Shown here piece after piece: positions 10,419 to 21,400 of a DNA stretch of 45,000 nt. The first letter of the stretch is position 1, and the number at the start of each line of letters is the position of its first letter. The position numbers were made by a program, and so were the translations under genes. The notes under the pieces were generated by a model, which did no database searches, was not told the DNA's origin, and was given only the letters and a program-made list of their open reading frames with translations. The stretch is from Symbiodinium natans (lineage: Eukaryota > Sar > Dinophyceae > Suessiales > Symbiodiniaceae): positions 1-45,000 of the forward strand of contig CAJNDS010002682.1 of assembly GCA_905221605.1 (NCBI GenBank), read 5' to 3'.

Positions 10419-13400
10419 ATGGACGGGGACAAGCCCGGCTCCTCAACGTCATCGGGCTCCGACTCTTCATCGAGCTCCAGCTCGGATGACGAGGAGGCCG
10501 AGAGAGGGTGGGCTTTTTTGGTTCAAGGCATTCATGCAGGGCCGCGCTAGGGGATTGAGCTAAACCCAATTTTCCATCCCCAAGACCAGCCAAAGCCCTC
10601 ATTCCCCAAGATCCAAGAATTCGGGGAGTAGACCTCAAACCCTAAACTCCCCAAACAAGTCTTTCTGGGGTGCCGCTTTGGACCCCAAAACTTGTGAAGG
10701 TACCCCGAAGGACTTCGAGTAAGCCCTTAAACCCCTAAACCCTTACACCCTTGAGCCCTTCAACCCTTGAACCCTTGAACCCTTGAAACCCTGCAATCCT
10801 TGAACCCCTAAACCCTCAACCTCAAACCCCCGAACCCTCAGCCCTCAACCTTAAACCCCAAACCCCAAAACCCCAACACCCTACACCCTAAGCCCTCACT
10901 CAAAAAACCCCCCTACACCGCAGGCTTCGGGGCCCGAGCCACCCAGCGCACGCCTGAGAGCCACCGAGGTGTAGGGTTGAGGGTTTCGGGGTTCGAGTTT
11001 TCTAAGCTTAGGGCTTTCGGGCGTGCGGTCTCTAGGCTCGGGGATCTAAGGGTTTCGGGGGCTTAAGGGATTTTATGGTTTAGGGGTTTAGTGTGGAGGT
11101 GGGGTTTAATTATGTGGGTTGAGAGTTGGAGGGCGTTCCGGGCTTTTTGTTTCTCAGGGCTTTTGGGGGGCGGGTTTGGGTCGAAGGGCTTCGGGTTTCA
11201 GGGTGTCAGGCCTTATGGACTTTAGCGATTTGCTTAGGGTTTCAGGGCTTTCGATTCAAGTGTTCGCAATATAGCACGTCGAATGAAGGGCATCACAGCT
11301 CGCAATAAAGAGAATCTATACCAACCACAGATCCACACAACCAAACTTCTCTTATGCCTATCTCTAATTTACATTGGCAGCTGTGTCTTTTGCTGGGAGG
11401 CAGACAAGCCGATTTCGGGGTCTGTAGGGTTTAGGGTTTAGGGTTTAGGGGTTTAGGGTTTAGGGGTTTAGGGTTTAGGGGTTTAGGGTTTAGGGTTTAG
11501 GATTTAAGCAGAAGACACTCATGGACGACACACATGTATCCGCCGTGCAGGCAGGGGTCAGCGAGTAGTCACGACACTGTCTACATCCAAGTCAGAAACA
11601 TCGACGGTGCCTGACTCGAAAGCACCCCCCCCCCAAATCGCCACAATTTGCGCTGTTTGCAAAATTTGCACGCAAGTTCCTTGGCTTATGTGGGCAAGCT
11701 TGCTTCTGGATTTGTTCCGAGAAGCTCGCTTTTTTTGCAACCCGACACCTGGTGGCAACCATCCTGCTTCTCGCTGTGGTGGCCGGGCTGCTGAGCTGCT
11801 CTCAGCTTCGCTCCGTCGATGTTGTGTGCGTTTTTGGCCAAGCCGCTGTCGATCTGGCAAAAGCAGACGTGAATAGCGCCGTGAGAGTGGGCTTGAGCGA
11901 CTCAGAGCTGATCGAGCTGATCGGTGTCGGTTGATTAGCACGATCGGAAAGGGCTTTCAGGGGTTGAAGGTTCAAGTTTGCGGTTGAATAGTTGATATTG
12001 TTTTTTCCCTCACCCTCGGTGTGGGGTTGTTCGGCTTTAAGATGTTTTCCGCTCGCCTCCTCGCCTGGTGTCCCGCCTGGTCTCCTGGCCTGGTCTGGAG
12101 ACCCGACCCACAAGGAAGCCCACAAAGACTCCCACCAAGCATGCCGCAAGGCCTGGAGTGTGCACGCCCAGAGAAGCCCGCAAAGAGTCCCGCCAAGTAT
12201 CCCTGTCCCTGGACTGCCCACAGCCAGGAATGCCCGCAAAGAGTTCCGCCGAGTGTCTTTGAAGCGTGCCGAGAATCCCGGCCGATCATGCCTGGTGCGT
12301 TGACCCCCACAGCCTTTCCATGATTTCCTGCAGTGTCCAATCCCGCAGAGCATCCTTGGAGGCAACCGCGACCGATTCCTGCGGCGAAGTATCCTGAAAC
12401 TAACGCTACGCGACCCGCCTCGGCCCGGCCCAGCGCATCCGCGTGAGCATGGTGATTCCGCAGCGCCCAAGTCGCTGGACCCCAAGCAATAAGGGTTGGG
12501 TTTAGGGTTTAGGGTTCCGGGTTTATGGTTTATGGTTTGGGCGAGGGCGAAAAGGGTGGCTGGGAGGGGCTTCAACTGCCTCTGGTCCTGGCGAACCGTC
12601 CGCTTGCGGACACCGGTTTCCCCCATTTGAGGCAGAAAAGGGGTCCGAAAAATGGGTTTGGGTGTGGGGGGAGGGTGCCTGTTCTGAACCTATACACCTC
12701 CGGCCCGAGGCCTCGGCGGATTAGAAGGGCCGGATGGTTCCTCGGGATGACCGGATGATCATTTTTTGGTTTGGGGGGTTTGGGGGGGTTTGGGGTTAAG
12801 GGGTAATGGGGGGGCTTAACAGGTTCAGCGTTTCGGGCTTCATTGGAGTTTAGTTTAGGGGAATAGGGTTCAAAGGTCAGGTGGCAGGGATAGCTCATGT
12901 GTTTTTGAGTTTCGAGCCGCCAATCACAGCATCGGAGAAGAATGGGCGCCACTCATTTTTTTCAAGCGCTGGCCGAAAATCAACACACGTCTAGATTTCG
13001 GCAGATGTTGACCTACACTTCTCTTGTGTTCAGAAACCGTCAGCAAGCGGTAAATCCTGCACGGGTAGTTCTCTAGATTAGGGTTCTTTTTTTGAGGTCC
13101 ATTTTTTCAGGGCTTAGTGAGTAAGGGCAGCCTCCCTCCCTGGAAACTCTGAGCCGTCGACCCAGGTGATGAGGCCGCGTCGGACCCCCCGACAAGCCCC
13201 GAGACCGCTCCGCAGAAGGCTGAAGGCGCCAGGGAGGGTTTAGGGTTTAGGGTTTCGGGTTTGGGGTTTAGGGTTCAGGGTTTAGGGGTTAGGGTTTAGG
13301 GGTTTAGGGTGTGGGGTGTAGGGGGGAGGAGTTCGAAGAAGTCCAACAAGCCTTCAGCCGCGAAACCCGTTCTTTTCAGACACCCTTTCCCCCGCCATTG

Positions 13401-16400
13401 GAACTCTCTTCCCAGAAGGCCCCGAACTTGAGGCACGGCTTCAGGGTTTAGGGTTTAGGGTTTAGGGTTTAAAGGGGTTTAAGGGGGGTTCGTCGTTGTT
13501 TGGGGCTCTGGGATTCCCCCGGTTTAGGGTTTACAGTAGGGTTTAGGGTTTAGGGTTCAAACTTCAGGTTTAGGGTTTAAGGTGTAGTATAGGGTTTAGG
13601 GTTTAGGGTTTAGGGTTTAGGGTTTAGGGTTTAGGGGCCCTAAACCCTAAACCCTAAACCCTAAACGGGGTTAGGGGTTTAGGGTTTGGGGTGTAGGGGG
13701 GGAGGAGTTCGAAGAAGTCCAACAAGCCTTCATCCGCGAAACCCGTGCTTTTCAGACACCCTTTCACCCGCCATTGGAACTCTCTTCCCAGAATGCCCCG
13801 AACTTGAGGCACGGCTTCAGGGTTTAGGGTTTAGGGTTTAGGGTTTAGGGTTTAGGGTTTAGGGTTTAAAGGGGTTTAAGGGGGGTTCGTCGTTGTTTGG
13901 GGCTCTGGGAGTCAGGGATTCACCCGGTTTAGGGTTTACAGTAGGGTTTAGGGTTTAGGGTTCAAACTTAAGGTTTAGGGTTTAAGGTGTAGTATAGGGT
14001 TTAGGGTTTAGGGTTTAGGGTCTAGGGGTTAGGGGTTAGGGGTTTAGGGTTTGGGGTGTAGGGGGGAGGAGTTCGAAGAAGTCCAACAAGCCTTCAGCCG
14101 CGAAACCCGTGCTTTTCAGACACACTTTCCCCCGCCATTGGAACTCTCTTCCCAGAAGGCCCCGAACTTGAGGCACGGCTTCAGGGTTTAGGGTTTAGGG
14201 TTTAGGGTTTAGGGTTTAGGGTTTAAAGGGGTTTAAGGGGGGTTCGTCGTTGTTTGGGGCTCTGGGAGTCAGGGATTCCCCCGGTTTAGGGTTTAGGGTT
14301 TAGGGTTCAAACTTAAGGTTTGGGTTTAAGGTGTAGTATAGGGTTTAGGGTTTAGGGTTTAGGGTTTAGGGTTTAGGGTTTAGGGTTTAGGGTTTCCGAC
14401 AGGTGAGCAGCCCGCACTGGCGCAGACCGCGAAGCCCCGGGCTGGGTGTGGAAGCTGCAGCGAGGGCTTTGGGGGCGGCTTCAGGGGGTTTAGGGTTTAG
14501 GGCTTAGGGTTTAGGGTTTAGGGTTTAGGAGTTTCGGGGCTGAGGGTTTTTAGTTGTTTGTTGGGTTTAACTAGGCTCGAGCTGGTCGGTTTGTTGTGTT
14601 GGAGGGGGGACAGGTTTCATTTTTAAGATTTTAAGGGAGGAAGGGGTGCGTTTGTAGGATTTGGGGCTTGGGGCTGTTAGGGGGTGTAGGGGTTTGGCCC
14701 GGCCATTTGGGCCATTGTGGCGGCGTAGGTTTAATTCTGCCTGGGGGTTTTGGGGGTTCTTGCTGCTCAACCCCCAGACCCTCAGCCTCAAACCCTGAAC
14801 CCTAAACCACCCTCTGACCCTAAACCCTAAACCTTACAACTCTAAACCCTAATCCCCAAACCCTCTAAGCCCTCCAAGCCCCCTGAGCACCCTAAACCCT
14901 AAACCCTAAACCCTAAACCCTAAACCCTAAACCCTAAACCCTAAACCCTAAACCCTAAACCCTAAACCCTAAACCCTAAACGCCTGAGCTCTGGTCCAGA
15001 GGCCTCCGGAGAGCCAGCCCGAACCGAGCAAGCCGGCCAGGCTTGCACTGAGGTGGTTTGGGGAAGTTCAGCGGCTTCTTGCCCTAAACCCTTCACCCTA
15101 AACCCTAAGCCCGAAACCTTAAACCTTAAACCCTAAACCTATTACTCTATCAACTACGCAGTTTGTTTGGGTGATTTACGGGGATTGGGGGCTCAGGGGT
15201 CTTCGGGAGTTTGAGGTTTTAGGGGTTCAAGGCGCAGGTAGCTTTATGGGAGTCGGCGCCTGGCCGCTCTTCAAACCTTGGCAATGGGAGCCTTGTTTCG
15301 GGCCCGAAGTTCAGTTTCTTGAATAAGTGCGACCTTAGCGAGGGGTTGCAAGGCCCCCTACAGTAGCTTCAATCTACTGGCCGGACTTTAGGGTTTGGGG
15401 TTTAGGGTGGTTCATGACGCCTTACGAACCCTAGGTTCTTAACACTTACCAGGCTCGAATGGCTCTAAACCTTACAAATCAAACCCTACGCCCTATACCC
15501 TACACCCTACACCCTAAACCCTGAATGAACCTCCAAGTGCATCCTCTACGGTTGACGAGGCCTGCGGAGGGCCAGCCGCTTCCGGGAAAGCCGCCCAAGC
15601 TGCCAAGGGCTCGGTCTAGCTTAGGTTTGGGAGTGTGGGGTTCGGGGTTGTGGGGGTTTCAGGTTTGGGTTATTGGGCTTTCGAGTTGATGGCTTTTGTG
15701 GTTGTGCCAACTGCGAACTAAAGTTTACTCATTAAAGTGGTTTAACTTCCCGTTCTGCTTTTTTCTAGAGCGCCGGCCGCACAAAGATCAAGCCGGTTTA
15801 GGGTTGCAAAGCGCTACCTGGAGGTTCAGGGTAGTTTGAAGTGGGGTGATACGTTATAAGTGAAGTAGCTGCTGTTCTAACCTTATTTACGCAACTTGCA
15901 ACCTACTTATAGCTACCCGTGAACCTCCAAGTAACCCCTAGGCCTTGAACACCCAAACCCTATTTCCCCAAAGCCTGAAGCCCTCAAGCGCCCAAGCAGC
16001 CATAGGCCCAAGAAGCCAAAACGCGAGCGTGAGGAGGTGCCGGAATTCGAGCCGGGGGACTCAAATTATGGTTTAGGATTAGGGTTTTAGGATTTAGGGA
16101 ACCCTGAACCCTAAGAAATATCTAGGGCTTAGGGTTTAGGATTTAAGGAACCCTAAACCCTGTATTCTAAAGCGTTTGGGGGTTCGTCTGATCCTACATT
16201 TTAGGATTTAGGAGTCTAAACACATTATATAAGGGCTTTAGGATTTAAGGAAACCCTAAGCACTAAATCCTAAACATTTGCGGGTTCCGATCCTAGACCC
16301 TTCAGACCTCAACCCCGAGGCTCTAAGTCCTCAACCCTATGGCGCTGAACCATAGAACCCTGGAGCCTTCAAGCCCTAAGACCCTAAAAGCCCCTAGAAG

Positions 16401-18273
16401 CCCTAGAAACAGGTAGAGCCCCACAACCTTAAACCCGAAAACCCGAAAGCCCCGAAGCCTCAAAGTCCTAAACCCGAGGCTTACCATGGACACGCTCCAG
16501 GGCCGTTGGCGCCACTCTGTATCCTCTCTGGGGACCGGGTTGAGGGCGGCAGGGCTCCGGTTTGAGGGGGAGAATTGAGGGGTTCAGGGTTCAGAACTTG
16601 GGGGCTTATGGTTTAGGGTTGAAGGGGGTTTGGGGTTTTTTGGTTCAGGGAAACCCTCAGAGACCTTCAAATCCTGTGGGCGCTGAGCCCAACACCTTGA
16701 ACGCTAAGACCGAAGAACTAAGCAACCCATAAATTCAGAACCTCAAAGACCTCAAGCTCCTCAAAAGCCCCTGCTTAGTATTCGCTCCCAACATTCTCAA
16801 ACTCCCAAGCTCCTAAACCTCCTAGACCCAACCGGGACAGATCTCAAGCCCGAGATTTTGGCGGAGGATGCTCACCGTTCGCGGAACCACCGTCAAGCAG
16901 CGACCCTCAGGTTTTGGGTTTTGGACTTGGGGTCCGGGTTTAGGGTTTAGGGTTTAGGGTTTAGGGTTTAGGGTTTAGGGTTTAGGGTTTAGGGTTTATA
17001 GGGTTTAGGGGGGTTTCCGGTTTGGGGTTTAGGATTTGGGGGGGTGTAGGGTTTAAGGGAAGTCCATCCTTGCTGGTAGCCCTTGAAACAAGAACCCCTG
17101 GAAGGAACCTTTTCAGCTAAGGAACTGGTCGCCAGGCGCCTTCCCCCCCCCCCCCATGCGACCCTAAATCCTAAACTTCCTAAACCCTGCGGCTCAAGCC
17201 GCCGGCATGCGAAGGGTGGGGGCGGGGGGTCAACCCATCCAACACGCCGCCAGGGTCGGCGGACCCCAAACCATAAACACTACTCCGGTCTGAGGTTCAC
17301 TTGGGCTCCGCAGGTGTGTCGGGTTTTGGGGGCTCTTTTGGGGAGTTTAGGGTTGAGGGTTTGTGCAGGGCCGTCGGAAGCACGAAACCCTAGGCCCCGG
17401 AAGCCCTGGACCCCAAACCCCCAAACCCCAAACCCAAAGCCCTAAGCCCTAAACCCTAACTAAACCCTAAACCCTAGACCCCAAACCCTAAACCCTAAAC
17501 CCCCCCAAGAGGTTCGACATGGGAACCACCTACGAGCTCGAGGAGATCGTGCCTGGCCCGTGTCTTATCGTCGGGACACCCCAAACCCTCAACCCTAAAC
17601 CCTAAACCCGAAACCCTAAACCCGAAACCCTAAACCCTAAGCCCTAAGCCCTAAGCCCTAAGCCCTAAGCCCTAAACCCTAAACCCTGAACCCTGAACCC
17701 TGATAAAGCCCTAAACCCTAAACCTTAAATCCTGGACCCCAAATTCTACTCCGGATCAGATAGTTTGGAGTTTTTCGGGTTTTGGAGTGTCGGGTGGCCT
17801 GTTGAAACAAAAAACCCTGAAGCCCGAGCCCCTTAACAAGTTGAGACCTTGCAAACGTCATGATGGCCGCCGGGTCCATGTTGGCTTTGGCCCCCAAACC
17901 AAAAGAAGCTTTTATGATTGCAGGGACCACGTTTTATGGGAATCGTGCGAGTCGGTAGATTCTGCCTGGGATGTCTTGGATTTGGTTCCGGGCATGTGGT
18001 GCAGGTGGAAATTCCATGTCAGTAAGCCAGTAGACTTTTTGCTGTGCTGGTGCCAGCACGTGTGTGCAGCTGAAGAGAGCAGAAGCGACCCTCACAGACG
18101 GAACTCGGTGCGAGAAGCCTCTTTGGTTCAAAGAGAAATGTCAATACCATGCCATATATCCTGATGCCGCCATAGAAGCTGAACTGCCTTTCCCAAGATT
18201 CTGCCACAAAAACCATCCAGCAACATCTAGTGCGCGCTCTGCACCCGAAGAGGAACCAGAGTCAGTCACCTAG
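10419..18273 (+). CDS. Multi-exon unidentified gene with repeated low-complexity exons
   Basis: Candidate exons in order: 10419-10502, starting with an ATG (MDGDKPGSSTSSGSD, then Ser and an acidic run); 10924-10968 (ASGPEPPSARLRATE); 13166-13225 (DEAASDPPTSPETAPQKAE); 14403-14461 (EQPALAQTAKPRAGCGSCS); 15002-15040 (ASGEPARTEQAGQ); 15560-15598 (ACGGPAASGKAAQ); 16006-16057 (PKKPKREREEVPEFEPG, basic and NLS-like); 16479 to about 16518 (LTMDTLQGRWRHS); 16867-16899 (MLTVRGTTVKQ); 17512 to about 17550 (FDMGTTYELEEIVPG); and a last ORF of about 18064-18273 with C-x9-C-x2-H and a TAG stop. Joins 13225/14403, 14461/15002, 15040/15560 and 16899/17512 keep frame with GC or GA donors and AG|G acceptors. 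The two 39-nt exons at 15002 and 15560 are paralogous. An acidic N-terminus and basic cluster suggest a nuclear protein, but no family is recognised. It may be more than one gene. Confidence 0.4.
11427..11508. repeat. TTTAGGG array
   Basis: About eleven TTTAGGG units, some with one extra G. Within the presumed long intron 10969-13165. Confidence 0.9.
11569..11934 (+). CDS. Open frame with hydrophobic segment, doubtful
   Basis: A frame open from 11569 to a TGA at 11932-11934 without an ATG. It contains the hydrophobic segment LVATILLLAVVAGLLSC followed by AAVDLAKADVNSAVRVGLSD. It could be a terminal exon of a small membrane protein or chance. A longer antisense ORF overlaps it and looks less protein-like. 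Confidence 0.2.
   Translation, partial: SRHCLHPSQKHRRCLTRKHPPPKSPQFALFAKFARKFLGLCGQACFWICSEKLAFFATRHLVATILLLAVVAGLLSCSQLRSVDVVCVFGQAAVDLAKADVNSAVRVGLSDSELIELIGVG
12003..12330. repeat. Diverged copy of a minisatellite-bearing element
   Basis: Begins with a T/C-rich leader containing CACCCTC and GTGTGGGGTTGTT, the same leader that opens the element at 44251. It then holds CTCGCCTGG-type short repeats and three imperfect units of about 58 bp around AAGCCCGCAAAGAGTCCCGC (near 12116, 12174 and 12231). Confidence 0.55.
12331..13140. other. Mixed stretch, no clear exon
   Basis: GC-rich unique sequence to about 12480, a short TTTAGGG tract near 12500, a G-rich tract (12770-12815), then AT-richer sequence. 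A long antisense ORF spans part of it but reads as low-complexity shadow. Confidence 0.35.
13226..14402. repeat. Triplicated ~370-bp satellite with embedded TTTAGGG arrays
   Basis: Three tandem copies beginning at about 13309, 13686 and 14046. Each has a conserved core (GAGTTCGAAGAAGTCC through GAGGCACGGCTTCAGGG), a TTTAGGG array, a second conserved piece (GGGGGTTCGTCGTTGTTTGG) and a closing TTTAGGG array. Cores differ by a few substitutions and small indels; array lengths differ more. The block lies between two candidate exons (13225 and 14403). Confidence 0.9.
13595..13666. repeat. Head-to-head telomere-like junction
   Basis: About five TTTAGGG units meet four CCCTAAA units with one extra G between, giving a near-perfect palindrome of roughly 60 bp. 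It lies only in the first satellite copy. Confidence 0.9.
14885..14983. repeat. CCCTAAA array
   Basis: About 14 perfect units directly upstream of the exon at 15002. Confidence 0.95.
15818..15930. repeat. Inverted-repeat (MITE-like) element
   Basis: Arms CTGGAGGTTCAGGGTAG and CTACCCGTGAACCTCCAAG are inverted copies with two mismatches, around an AT-richer loop of about 75 bp. Located in a presumed intron between the exons at 15560 and 16006. Confidence 0.7.
16935..17010. repeat. TTTAGGG array
   Basis: About nine units between the exons at 16867-16899 and 17512. Confidence 0.95.
17400..17720. repeat. CCCTAAA and CCCTAAG arrays around an exon
   Basis: Diverged and exact CCCTAAA units flank the exon at 17512. 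A run of CCCTAAG variant units lies at about 17636-17672. Confidence 0.85.
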
Positions 18274-18444
18274 CCCGTCCAGGAGAGCCCAATATTCAGG
18301 AATATACTTGAATTCAGAACACATTTTGTGCGTATTTACATATGTTTTTTGACATAAATGCTCACATTTTTGTTCAGACATATACACCTATGTACATGCT
18401 TTTCCATTTATTCACGTGCATCATTGTTGCTCCCAAAACTTCGA

Positions 18445-21400
18445 ATGCAGAGCCTGGCCCCCCTGGCCCTGCCCCCGCTGCGGAGCCCTGGTGTGGCGCC
18501 AGTCAGTGCCCTGCGACGCAGCTGGCTGGTGCGCCCCAAGCCCTGGCAAGGCGCGTCCTACACCTTGTAAGACCTAAGCCCTCAGCCCTTATAGTGCTGA
18601 GCACTATTGCCCTAAGCCCTAAGCCTTAAGCGCTATGCCCTGCAGGGGCCGGGGGCTTAGGTGTGGGTTTTTTTGGGGGTTTAGTGTTTGAGGGTTTTCA
18701 GGGTCTTTAGGATACTTACCGTTTCAGGTGCCACACCACGTCCTTCTACAATCCACAAGTCCCTCAGTAGCCTTGTAAAACCCACTCTCCCTAAACTCTA
18801 AACCCTAACCCCTAAACCCTAAACCTTAAACCCTAAACCCTAAACCCTAAACCCTCGGGGAAGGGGTGGCGCAGTGGCTCCCCTGGCTCACGGCCCTCGC
18901 GGGGATGGCGAGGGCAGCTGGCTCGCGGCCCCGCGTGGACTCGCACCTACACCTGTGGACCCCAGAGGAGAAGGCGCTTGGAGGTTCTCCAGTTAGGGGT
19001 CGTTTAGGGTTTAGGGTCTAGGGTTTGGGGTTTAGGGTTTGGGGTTTAGGGTGCGGAGCTGCAACTGGTACTGTAAAAAGAGTTAGTGTTGGAAGTTGAA
19101 AGGGTTAATAAACCCGGAAATCATTTTTATGGCTCAAGACTGGGCCATGTGCCTGGTAGTAAAAGGTGAGTGCCCTGTGGTTTGGGTTTGTTGTGTGGTT
19201 GATCCAGGGAAATCAAGGGATTCTGTTGGGGTTGACTTTTCGGTTTCTCGTCCCCCTTCGGGTTCCCCCCGTAGGTTATGAGCCCAAATTAGGTTCCCTG
19301 CGGTTTGTGTTTCGGCTTTAGGGTGGAAGCTTGAAGCCATGGCGACCAACTGGTTACGGACTGGGGTGGCATCATCAAGCTCCAATGTGGGCGACCAAGG
19401 TGATGGTGGTGTCAAAAGGTCTGCAACGGGTGAAAAAGTCGTTCCCAATGAGGAAGCTCTGGTTGATGTTGGTGGTATGCGTGGCGAAGAGAAGCCGGTG
19501 GTGGAAGGACTGGAAGACCAGATGGAAGCAGTTTTGCTGCGCCTTCTGAGCAAACATGGGCATCTTCTTCGAGCTGCGGAATCTGCTGAATCAACGGGAG
19601 CGCCAACAACAAGCTCCTCTACGTCAAAGATGGTGGAGCAAGGGTGCCAGACAGAACTGGTTGGGGATGTTATCCCTGTTTCCAAGCGAGCTCGCAACAA
19701 GGTGAGTTTCGCGGCTGAAAGTGGTGATCTGTTGACAGGTGAAGTGGAAGAAACTGCGCCTGTTGCTGCGACAAAAAGCAGTATCCTCGTTGTTGGGGAC
19801 GCAGAAGGAGTCGTTCCTGTTGCTATGGTGATGAGCGAAGGAGAAATCCTGGAATTGGAGGCAGCAAGAATACAGCAAGAGTCAGACGAGGACTTATACG
19901 CTGGTGGTGGAGGCAAAGCGTCTCAGGCTGCTGACCTTCCAATCGTCGACTGCGATGGGAAGACATGGGAACGCCATTTTCACGAGGATGGGAGAGAATA
20001 TTTTTACTGCTTGGACACTGGTGATACCCAATGGGTGTTGCCTAAGAAGACTGGAATGGCTGGAAATAGCGAGGGGCCAGGTGTTGGAATGGGCATTGTC
20101 CCTGTGGAAGATGAGCCAACGCTGGGTGCTACCTCGTCTCCATCATCTACTGAGTCTTCTAGGGCACAGCAGGGTAGCATGGAAAGTGTGAACAGCGGTG
20201 TAAATAGTGTAAGTGAAAAGGATTTTTCCTCTACTATCGGGGATAGCGGTCCTAGGGGTGGTGGTGACGCCCCGACCTCGGGTTCTCCTGATGAAGAGGG
20301 GATTTCTGGAAACCGAGCAGACATCGCTGAAGCTCAACATCTGGATCGGGAAGAAATGGGGATGCTTTCTGAGGGTGTGGCAGCGGTGGAATCGGTGGGT
20401 CCAGAAGAAAAAATGCCCAATGTGGAGATCGGAATTGTGTCGGCTACAGAAGAGCGAGTGGTGGATGTGGTGCCTGTCGTTCAGGAAGATGGCCCTGGAG
20501 ATTTGGATGACGAAGAGAAAAAGTTGTGCATTACGACTGAGGAGGTCTCTTCGTTTGGTGCCGAGAATTCTGCCATTCAAAGGGAAAAGGAAACTTCTGA
20601 AACTGCTGGAGACACGGTTGATAAGAAAGATGAGGCCTGGAGCGCCAATGAAGCGCGGGTCGATGCGCCAGATAGTACCTGGAGTGCGAATGAGGCACGG
20701 GTTGAGGTGCATATGGTGGTACGTTCCACGGGCGACTGCAACAATGGGGCGCAGGTCTCCGCAGCAGCTGATGATGGAGGTTCACAGGTGGACGCACTGG
20801 TGCAACCTGAAATTAGCCGCGAGGAACGAAATGACAAGGACTACACCGGAGCCAATGAGGCAGCTGTGGTCAATGATGGTGGCAATTCTCCTTTGGAAAC
20901 CATGGAACCAAAGGAGCCTGCGGTGGAAGAAAGTGTGCCTGCCGTGGATGATCAACTCAATCGCCCTGCAGCGGAAGAAAATTTGCCTGCTGCAGAAGGT
21001 GTGACAAAGGACACCAATGAAGGGTCCACTCCCATGAAGGGAGAAGCGTTGCCGTCTGGAAGTTCACCGGAAGTCGACACCGAGCGAACTGAGGCAGATG
21101 AGGCAAAGCCTTTGGCAGAGAAAAAGGGAAGTCCTGAAATCCAAGAGCACAAAAAAGATGAGCTTGTGGGACTCGTGGAACCGGACGAGCAGTGTGACCC
21201 AAAGGTGAAGACAAAGGATGCGCCAGGAGCCGATGATACAGAGATGGTTTCTGAAGAGCATGCAAAGAAAGTGCCCCGAGCGGGAGCCTTGGAATCACCT
21301 GGGACACATTGCTATGAAGAGGGAGATAAGATCACTGGTCTAGTGCGCTGCATCAATGGGTATGGAGCTTTTTTGGACTATGGTGATCTAAATGTATTGA

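Noticed and set aside
11802-12626. 274-codon antisense ORF
   Set aside because: Low-complexity Arg/Gly/Pro text crossing a TTTAGGG tract and a tandem repeat; no domain. All supported genes are on the other strand.
19096-19281. 61-codon ORF in the 5' LTR (and 27582-27797 in the 3' LTR)
   Set aside because: It is the same non-ATG frame repeated because the LTRs are identical. No initiation context and no protein-like features.
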